A DNA stretch of 64,000 nucleotides from Bubalus kerabau (lineage: Eukaryota > Chordata > Mammalia > Artiodactyla > Bovidae): NCBI RefSeq assembly GCF_029407905.1, contig NC_073643.1, forward strand, positions 25,076,001 through 25,140,000. Direction: 5' to 3'. Below the pieces are notes generated by a model. It saw only the letters and a program-made list of their open reading frames with translations, was not told the DNA's origin and made no database searches. This document shows positions 56,461-64,000 of the stretch, in pieces. The position numbers and the translations under genes are program-made. Position 1 is the first letter of the stretch, and the number at the start of each line of letters is the position of its first letter.

Positions 56461-59208
56461 GTTCAGTTCACTTCAGCCGTGCAGTCGTGTCCGACTCTTT
56501 GCAACCCCATGGACTGTAGAACGCCAGGTTTCCCTGTCCATCACCAACTCCCAGAGCTTACTCAAACACATGTTCATCGAGTCAGTGCTGCCATCCAACC
56601 ATCTCATCATCTGTCGTCCCCTTCTGCTCCTGCCTTCAATCTTTCCCAGCATCAGGGTCTTTTCAAATGAGTCTGTTCTTCCTAACAGGTGGCCAAAGTA
56701 TTGGAGTTTCAGCTTCAGCATCAGTCCTTTCAATGAATATTCAGGACTGATTTCCTTTAGGATGGACTGGTTGGATCTCCTTGCAATCCAAGGGACTCTC
56801 AAGAGTCTTCTCCAACACCACAGTTCAAAAGCATCAATTCTTTGGCGCTTAGCTTTGTTTATAGTCCAACTCTCACACTGATACATGACTACTGGAAAAA
56901 CCATAGCTTTGACTAGATGGACCTTTGTCAGCAAAGTAATGTCTCTGCTTTTTAATATGCTGTCTAGGTTGGTCATAGCATTTTTTGCAAGGAGCACACG
57001 TCTTTTAATTTCATGGCTGCAATACCATCTGCAGTGATTTTGGAGTCCCCCCAAAATAGTCTGTCACTGTTTCCATTGTTTCTCCATCTATTTGCCATGT
57101 AGTGATGAGACTAGATGCCATGATCTTACTTTTCTGAATGTTGAGTTTTAAGCTAACTTTTTAACTCTCCTCTTTAACTTTCATCAAGAGGCTCTTTAGT
57201 TCTTTGCTTTCTGCCATAAAGGGGTGGTGTCATCTGCATATCTGAGGTTATTGATATTTCTCCCAGCAATCTTGATTCCAGCTTGTACTTCATCCAGCCT
57301 GCAATTCACATGATGCACTCTGCATATAGGTTAAATAAGCAGGGTGACAATATACAGCCTTGACATACTCCATTCCCAATTTGGAACCAGTCTGTTGTTC
57401 CATGTCCAGTTCTAAATGTGGCTTCTTGACCTGCATACAGATTTCTCAGGAGGCAGGTCAGGTAGTCTGGTATTCCCATCTCCTTCAGAATTTTCCACAG
57501 TTTATTGTGATCCACATAGTCAAAGGCTTTGGTGTAGTCAATAAGCAGAAGTAGATGTTTTTCTGGAATTCTCTTGCTTTTTCAAAGATCCAACAGATGC
57601 TGGAAATTTGATCTCTGGTTCCTCTGCCTTTTCTAAAACCAGCTTGCATATCTGGAAGTTCACAGTTCACATACTATTGAAGCCTGGCTTGGAGAATTTT
57701 GAGCATTACTTTGCTAGTGTGTGAGACAAGTACAATTGTGAGGTAATTTGAACATTCTTTGGCACTGCCTTTCTTTGGGATTGGAATGAAAACTGACTTT
57801 TTCCAGTCCTTTGGCCACTGCTGAATTTTCCAAATGTGCTGGCATATTGAGTGCAGCACTTTTACAGCATCATTTTTAGGGTTTTAAGTAGCTCAGCTGA
57901 AATTCTATCACCTCCATGAGCTGTGTTTGTAGTGATGCTTCCCAAGCCCCACTTGACTTCGAATTCCAGGAAGTCTGGCTCTAGGTGAGTGATTACACCA
58001 TTGTGGTTATCTGGGTCATGAAGATCTTTTTAATATAATTCTTCTGTGCATTCTTGCCACCTCTTCTTAATATCTTCTGCTTCTGTTAGGTCCATACCAT
58101 TTCTGTCCTTTATTGAGCCCATCTTTGCATGAAATGTTCCCTTGGTATCTCTAATTTTCTTGACAAGATCTCTAGTCTTTCCCATTCTCTTGTTTTCCTC
58201 TATTTCCTTGCACTGATCACTGAGGAAGGCTTTCTTATCTCTCCTTGCTATTCTTTGGATCTCTGCATTCAAATTGGCATATCTTTCCTTTTCTCCTTTG
58301 CCTTTAGCTTCTCTTCTCAGCTACTTGTAAGGCCTCCTCAGACAACCATTTGGCCTTTTTGCATTACTTTTTCTTGGAGATGGTCTTGATCACTGCCTCC
58401 TGTACAATGCCACAAACTTCTGCCCATAGTTCTTCAGGCACTCTGTCTATCAGTTCTAATACTTGAATCTGTTTGTGACTTCCACTGTATAATCATAAGG
58501 GATTTGATTTAGGTCATACCTGAATGGTCTAATCGTTTCCCCCCCTTTCTTCAATGTAAGTCTGATTTTTGCAATAAGGAGTTCATGATCTGAGCCACAG
58601 TCAGCTTCTGGTCTTGTTTTTGCTGATTGTTTAGAGCTTCTCAGTCTTTGGCTGCAAAGAATATAATCAGTCTGATTTTGGTATTGACCATCTGGTGATG
58701 TCCATGTATAGAGTAATCTCTTGTGTTGTTGGAAGAGGGTGTTTGCTATGACCAGAGCATTCTCATGGCAAAACTCTGTTAGCCTTTGCTCTGCTTCATT
58801 TTGTACTTCAAAGCCAGGTATCTGGCCTGATACTCCAGGTATCTCTTAATTTTTCACTTTTGCATTCCAGTCCCCTGTAATGAAAAGGACATGTTTTTGG
58901 GGTGTTAGTTCTAGAAGGCCTTGTAGGTCTTCATAGAACCATTCAACTTCAGCTTCTTCAGCATTACTGGTTGGGGTTCAGACTTGGATTACTGTAATAT
59001 TGAATGGTTTCCCTTGGAAATGAACAGAGATCATTCTGTCACTTTTGAGATTGCACCCAAGTACTGCATTTCAGATTCTTTTGTTGACTATGAAGGTTAC
59101 TCCATTTCTTGTAAGGGATCTTGTCCTCAGTAGTAGATATAATGGTCATCTGAGTTAAATTCACCCATTGCAGTCCATTTTATTTCACTGATTCCTAAAA
59201 TATCAATG
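56461..59208 (-). mobile_element. BovB (RTE) LINE, 2.7 kb, inactive
   Basis: Antisense BovB whose 3' end (GTTCAGTTCACTTCAGCCGT) lies at 56461. On the minus strand, the block at 56473-57054 is the 3' RT part (VVMYQCESWTI, LWCWRRLLRVPW). The RT core at 57220-57670 keeps INNLRYADDTT and LWKILKEMGIPDYLTCLLRN. Endonuclease-derived sequence lies at about 58600-59100. Frames are broken. A 12-bp target duplication with one difference (TTTCTTGGTTAA at 56449, TTTCTTGGTCAA at 59209) defines both ends. Confidence 0.94.
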
Positions 59209-59796
59209 TTTCTTGGTCAAAGGCATCATCAAATGAATGCCCAGGTCATCTCTATTCTAGGCTGGACATCTCTCCTGTCCTCTTTCATTTGAAATCCCTA
59301 TCTATAAATGTGTTTCCTGGAATTCAGTTCAATAATTCCAAAAAGAATGAAACTTTAGACCTTTCATTAATTTGTAGTTGTCTAAGACTAGAGACTCCCA
59401 GGGGCTCTGACCACTTCTTTTTATTTTATAGTGTCAAACACACAATGGGTACTTAACAGATGCTTTCTAACTGACCAGTGAAGTGACCATCCACCAGCTT
59501 TGGCCCCATGGACCCGTAATGAATCTGACTACACCTGAGGTCTAGAGCTGACTCCAAGTTCCTAAGTTTGTCAAGGCTTCAAAATATTAAGACACTATTA
59601 AAGCAGATTAGCAGTGGCAGTTTAGCAAAATATCTCACATCCTTTAGTCATTTAGATGTTTTTCTCACAAAACATGTTTTACACCCAAAGATCCTCAAAT
59701 GTGGTATTAATGCAAGATATGATTGCTGTGACAAAACCACAGAAAAGATGTAATTAGAAATGAGAGTTAAATAAAGAAATGTTTGAGGATAAACTT

Positions 59797-60064
59797 TGCT
59801 GCTAAGTCGCTTCAGTCGTGTCCGACTCTGTGCGACCCCATAGATGGCAGCCCGCCAGGCTCCCCCATCCCTGGGATTCTCCAGGCAAGAACACTGGAGT
59901 GGGTTGCCATTTCCTTCTCCAATGCATGAAAGTGAAAAGTGAAAGCAAAGTCGCTCAGTCGTGTCCGGCTCTTAGTGACCCCATGGACTGCAGCCTACCA
60001 GGCTCCTCCATCCATGGGATTTTCCAGGCAAGAGTACTGAAGTGGGGTGCCATTGCCTTCTCCA
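59797..60064 (-). mobile_element. Bov-A2 dimeric SINE
   Basis: Two antisense units (59800-59925 and 59945-60064) each contain the CGTGTCC(G)G/ACTC and TGGAGTGGGT or TGAAGTGGGG body. They are joined by GCATGAAAGTGAAAAGTGAA. AGGATAA occurs on both sides (59786 and 60065), a short target duplication. Confidence 0.93.
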
Positions 60065-60428
60065 AGGATAAGTTTTAGATCTTAGGTAATATAAAAATCT
60101 TGTGCAAGTCAAGGACACATCTCTGCTTGTTCCCCAAGCAGTTTTGTCCTTCTCAGTCTAAAGTTTAAGTCATCAAAAAGTGTTGTAGATCAAGTTTACA
60201 ATCAAAAAATGATAGTCTTAATGACTAGTTTTTTTAATCTGACAGCTAGGCTAATTAAATGGCCTACAACTGAAGCAGATCTATTCAAGAAGACAACATC
60301 ATGTCTGTTAAGGTTCACTTGAGGATCTAACCAAATTTGGGACAATATTAGGAAAGTTTACCAGGAACAGATGGTAGTATCATAGTGAAGAATACATTAC
60401 ACTACACAGATAACCCAGAATACTCTGG

Positions 60429-60460
60429 AATATTCTATTTTTAGAGAAAAATAGAATATT
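60429..60460. repeat. Perfect inverted repeat, 14-bp arms
   Basis: AATATTCTATTTTT at 60429-60442 and AAAAATAGAATATT at 60447-60460 are exact reverse complements around the loop AGAG. Confidence 0.95.
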
Positions 60461-60789
60461 TTTTTCACACTTTTCAGTCATTGATCTTAAACTTGGCAAT
60501 TTGAAGCAAATGTAGTCTTCTGAGCCACTAGGAGATCTAATGGTCATTGAGGTGAAGGTTCACAAAATGGTCCATGATGCTGTAGTTTTGCACTAGGATT
60601 CATTGTTAGTGCTAGGAAGAAATCTAATCCAATGAACAGCATCTGTGTGTTGAGCTGTGTTTGATATTATGTGGCCTACGCAAATGCTGAGACTGGAATA
60701 AAGGAAGGCAGAAAGTTGTGACTGGAATCACAGAAGAAAACATAGAAGAACCCTTAGACATAACTTATTACAAATCACTCATTTTTATA

Positions 60790-60880
60790 GCTAAGAATAT
60801 TGAGGACAAACGAAGTGACAGGTTTTGTCTCATGTTAGTGGCAGATCTGGGACCACAGCCCAGTATCCTATGGCTTTTTT
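60790..60880 (-). mobile_element. Possible MIR fragment
   Basis: ATTGAGGACAAACGAAGTGA and GTGGCAGATCTGGGACCACA resemble the antisense MIR pattern ('...aggaaactgaggc...gtggcagagctgggattc'). Confidence 0.4.
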
Positions 60881-61098
60881 CCTCCTTGATTTTTAGTGCT
60901 ACGCTTCTTTTCCTGAATCCTAGGGGACACCACAACAAACAAGACAAAGCTGGTTGGCATCAGTCACGGACACTCTTAATTCTATGTTCAGCACATCTAT
61001 TTCTGTCCTACCTTAGGCTGCTCTGAAACTCTAGGCTGCTGGGGTTATCAGCCGGTCTCCTGTCTAGTAGGTTAAAATTTTATGTACACTGAAAACAA

Positions 61099-61124
61099 TA
61101 AATGCTTCAGTGCTGAAGCATTTA
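61099..61124. repeat. Perfect inverted repeat, 12-bp arms
   Basis: TAAATGCTTCAG and CTGAAGCATTTA flank a 2-base loop. A second, imperfect hairpin (AAAACTT ... AAGTTTT) follows directly. Confidence 0.95.
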
Positions 61125-62380
61125 AAACTTCGCTTTGAATGCAAAGTTTTCATGGCTAATTAAAATAAAGCTTGGGGAAATGGGTCAGGGCTTGGAAAAA
61201 AATGGTCAGCTATTTTGGTTATATTGAAAACACCAATTTTTAATAATTTAAATTTACAGTGAAGTATAATAATATTCAAAAAGTGGTTTAAATTTTAACT
61301 TCACAAAGACAATATATTTTGTGTATATAAACACATGTATATTTATACACACATATCCTACATGTATAAGTTTATCAATGTATATAAATATGGGGAAGGA
61401 GAAGGGAAAGAAAGAGACACAGAGAGTGAACTTGAAATTCTAAGATAAGAAAAATCCAGTGTTTCCTATTCCCTAGCAGCTCTTCTATTGAGAGTTCTAA
61501 TTAGGGATAATATTCAAAAACATTCAACAACCAATGTGCAAAGCAAGGATCCATCAGATGCACACGGGGTGTAAACTGTTCAACATTTGCCTTGGTTCTA
61601 ATAAGCAAACTAAGGAACTGCTGAACCAGTCCCTAGCCAGTCTCCAGGGAAACACAGAAAAAAGGCAAGGGCCGTACAGTTATTTTTCATGCTCAGTTAC
61701 GTACCTGTGCATATAAAGTACATAAACAACCTTGTAGACATGATCTCATTTTCCCAAGACTGTCCTAATCTCTGTTAGTTTTTTCCAATCTTTAGCCATT
61801 TTAGAGCAAGTTAGGGGTAATGACTAAAGACAGAAAAAAATATATAGCTATTATGATTATGATATAAATCTATGATTTCTTTCATAGTTATGCTACTTTG
61901 GTATGGGTAGCCTATTACCTTTGTTTATGGAAATAAGAGGTACAATTCTTTAAAATCTGTGTAGGAAGCACATGATAGAGCAAACTCATGGTCATTAATA
62001 ACTAGCAATTAGGCTAATATTGATCCATGGACTAGTTTAGTATCTCTGGTAAAAATAATTATGACCTATTTTTCTCAATGAAATATTTTTCTTTCACCGT
62101 ACCCAAGCAACAGGTGCCCTCTCCCGTATGATAGGTTATATTATTGTTTCAAGCAAATTTTAAAATACCTAGATAAATAAATAAAAACTCTGGTATAAAA
62201 TTCTCTCACATTTGTCCAGCTCTCAGTTTTATACTGCTTTCTGGAGATGAACATTACACATAATATGTAGTTAGTTAGAATTCCCAAAATAAAAATTTCA
62301 AAAATCACAACATAAGTAGGTGAATCTAGAGACCCAAAAGGCTTTTCTGAACCTCAATTAAACAGTATGGTGACTGGGGG
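61125..62380. other. Intron sequence without recognised features
   Basis: AT-rich intronic sequence with short TATATA/ACACA runs near 61315-61390. No exon or named repeat is visible. Confidence 0.45.
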
Positions 62381-62389
62381 CCAAGAATT

Positions 62390-62500
62390 TGATCCCACTG
62401 CTGTTTTGACTTATTTCTCTCATTCTTAGTTTCCTTCTTTCTGGAAGAATAAGAATAAATTGGAGGATCTCTAAGTGCCTTTTAGGTCCAATAAGCTGTA
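62390..62500 (+). mobile_element. Possible MIR fragment
   Basis: TTATTTCTCTCATTCTTAGT, TTCCTTCTTTCTGGAAGAAT and GGAGGATCTCTAAGTGCCTT resemble a diverged sense MIR core and 3' region. Confidence 0.4.
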
Positions 62501-62809
62501 GTTATCCCTTTTACCAAACATTAAAAAAAAAATTGAACAGTCTCTAATCATTGCATAAAAATGAGAAAACACAGAGAAGCGGAAAGAAAAAAAATTAAGA
62601 ACTGAACATTTTACTACTAGAAGTTGACTGCTTTAAGGTTTATGACTGTTTGCATTATGTAGAGTTGGATTTCTGTTTTCTCTATCATTATCCACAAACA
62701 TTTTTAAAACAAGGATAATGTTATCCACTTACTCTGTATAATCTGTTTTTTTTAAAGCATAATTTGTGGAGCATATCTTAGGGAAGTTCTCGATGCTGTA
62801 CTGCTGTTT

Positions 62810-63010
62810 TGTCACTGTTCAAAGCACTTTACAGATAATTTCACACACAGAGTGAGCTCTGAGGTAGGTATTGCTACCCTCATTTGCCTGATGACGACAC
62901 AGCACAGTGAGGTTGTTCAGCTGATGTTCAATGTCACATCCCTGATAAACGGCGGGGCTGGATTCCACTCAGGGAACCCGGCTCACCTCCACACTTCCCT
63001 GCTCTACATT
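62810..63010 (-). mobile_element. MIR SINE
   Basis: Antisense MIR in order: TCAAAGCACTTTACAGATAA, GAGGTAGGTATTGCTACCCT, GACGACACAGCACAGTGAGG, TGATGTTCAATGTCACATCC, GCGGGGCTGGATTCCACTCA. An 85-codon open frame across it is a by-product. Confidence 0.8.
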
Positions 63011-64000
63011 TCAGTCATTGATCTGAATGTAGGAAGGCGTGAGGCATGCAAAGAGTTGAGGAAAAAGGAACAGCAAGTACAAAACCCTTGCAAGACCTCA
63101 GTGTATTAGGGGTTAGGACCTAAAGAGGGTTAGTGGGATCAACATGGGACACATCGCCCTTGATTTCCAACTAGAACGTGGGTCGACAGGAGTTGTCCAC
63201 TTTTTTCTGACTCACTGTAACCTGTAGGGCTGAAAACAATCCCAGTCTAGATTGCTCAGCTAAAACTCTAGAAAAAAAAAAATAACCTGAATATTGAGGA
63301 TATCTAGTTCTTTAAGACACTTGTCTACATCTGCACTTTGCCAGGGAAATGGTCAGCCATGTCAATTAGTGCAGTGCAGGCAACAAGCTCCCTTGCCTTG
63401 CTTATTCATATTTCAGAGACAGAAGGAGGATATCAAATTCTGAGTGAGCTTCAATTACCAAGATGCTTGTGCAAACTCCATACTCACCTTGTGCTTACCA
63501 GTCTAATATACAGTCACTAACTATGAGATTGCGCAGAATGATAATTTCATTGATTTTACTCTCACAGCATACATTTTCACAAGAATGTCATCTTTATTTT
63601 GCAATCTTTTCTTGATTTATATTTCCCCTTTTCTCTTACCTCCACAAAAGAGGTAATGAAATAATCTATTTTGAGCCTAGTAATGCAGTTTGAGTATCCA
63701 TTTTATGTACTGCTGCCTAAATGGGAAAGATATATTATGAATTTTCACCAACAACTTTCATGGAAATTAGGAATGAATGGGCATTAATTGCTGAAGAATG
63801 AGATCCTTAGCTTGTTAATTTTGTGATAAAATATTCTCATAAAAAACATCTGTCATCTCTATGAAGATATACTAGGCAAGTCGAGATAAATCCAAAAGAT
63901 AAGCAGAAGGCAGTGTTTGGCCAGGCTGAGGACTTCCTGTGTTCCTGAACGTCTGTTCTTTCTTTCTGAAGCAGCTACTCTGGGTGATGTTTCTCCTGGG
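63011..64000. other. Intron sequence without recognised features
   Basis: Nothing recognised. The contactin exon expected upstream of 47522 was not seen up to the window end. Confidence 0.45.

Larger units (their letters stand above)
1..64000 (-). other. CNTN4: Internal part of the contactin-4 transcription unit
   Basis: Five exons on the minus strand join into one uninterrupted 706-bp reading frame that reads as consecutive contactin Ig domains 3, 4 and half of 5. Contactin-4 is a GPI-anchored Ig/fibronectin neuronal surface protein involved in axon guidance and synapse formation. The paralog call rests on remembered contactin-4 segments such as SRTLLKRVTLVKVGG in the 12.4 kb exon and NITIVNLSDAGMYQC in the 31.2 kb exon. 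CNTN3, CNTN5 and CNTN6 differ from these as I remember them. The outermost exons seen are at 47522 (5' side) and 12372 (3' side). That the flanks 1-12371 and 47523-64000 are intron is inferred from the absence of recognisable exons and the known large introns of this gene. No promoter, first exon, polyadenylation site or antisense gene was recognised. Confidence 0.88.

Noticed and set aside
56473..57054. Longest open frame in the window, 193 codons on the minus strand
   Set aside because: It is a piece of the BovB reverse transcriptase reading frame, cut off from the rest by frameshifts, so it is not a host gene.
62852..63109. Open frame of 85 codons on the plus strand
   Set aside because: It lies on an antisense MIR SINE.
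1..64000. CRISPR array, operon or mobile defence system
   Set aside because: Repeats are dispersed eukaryotic SINEs, LINEs and microsatellites. There are no regularly spaced repeats and no prokaryotic gene organisation.

Overview
The window is nuclear DNA from a bovid (cattle, sheep or goat type genome). It is filled with ruminant repeats: Bov-tA and dimeric Bov-A2 SINEs, CHR-type tRNA-derived SINEs, BovB (RTE) LINEs and ruminant L1 3' ends. Beneath these lie older mammalian repeats (L2, MIR, MER5/Charlie-like hAT, MLT1 LTR, old L1). No bacterial, plasmid or phage content is visible.

The only gene I can support is an internal part of a contactin gene on the minus strand, best assigned to CNTN4. 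Five exons are found, in transcript order: 47420-47522, 43632-43816, 33874-34010, 31213-31342 and 12372-12522. Each has canonical AG/GT borders, and all reading phases join without a break (1-2, 2-1, 1-0, 0-1, 1-2). Together they give 706 bp, which encode Ig domain 3, Ig domain 4 and the first half of Ig domain 5 of a GPI-anchored neuronal adhesion protein. Each complete Ig domain is encoded by a two-exon module that begins and ends in phase 1. The promoter, first exons, second half of Ig5, fibronectin domains and 3' end lie outside the window or were not seen. The rest of the window is intron: at least 12.4 kb downstream of the last exon seen, then 18.7, 2.5, 9.6 and 3.6 kb between exons, and at least 16.5 kb upstream.

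Layout: 1-12.4 kb is intron with SINEs, L2 pieces and one 5'-truncated L1. 12.4-31.2 kb is a long intron with a short young-looking L1 insertion, a layered old L1, a nearly full-length BovB (about 19.86-22.98 kb) and a second BovB (28.38-30.60 kb) inserted in an L2. 31.2-47.5 kb holds the four other exons. 47.5-64 kb is intron with a third BovB (56.46-59.21 kb), an MLT1 LTR inside an old L1, a mariner-type miniature element and a site apparently hit twice by retrotransposition.

I found no evidence for an undescribed biological system. The items most worth a second look are the triple target-site repeat at 53.2-53.8 kb, the short L1 insertion at 13.8 kb, an unassigned repeat pair near 4.7 and 6.3 kb, three perfect hairpins and the BovB copies in gene-sense orientation.
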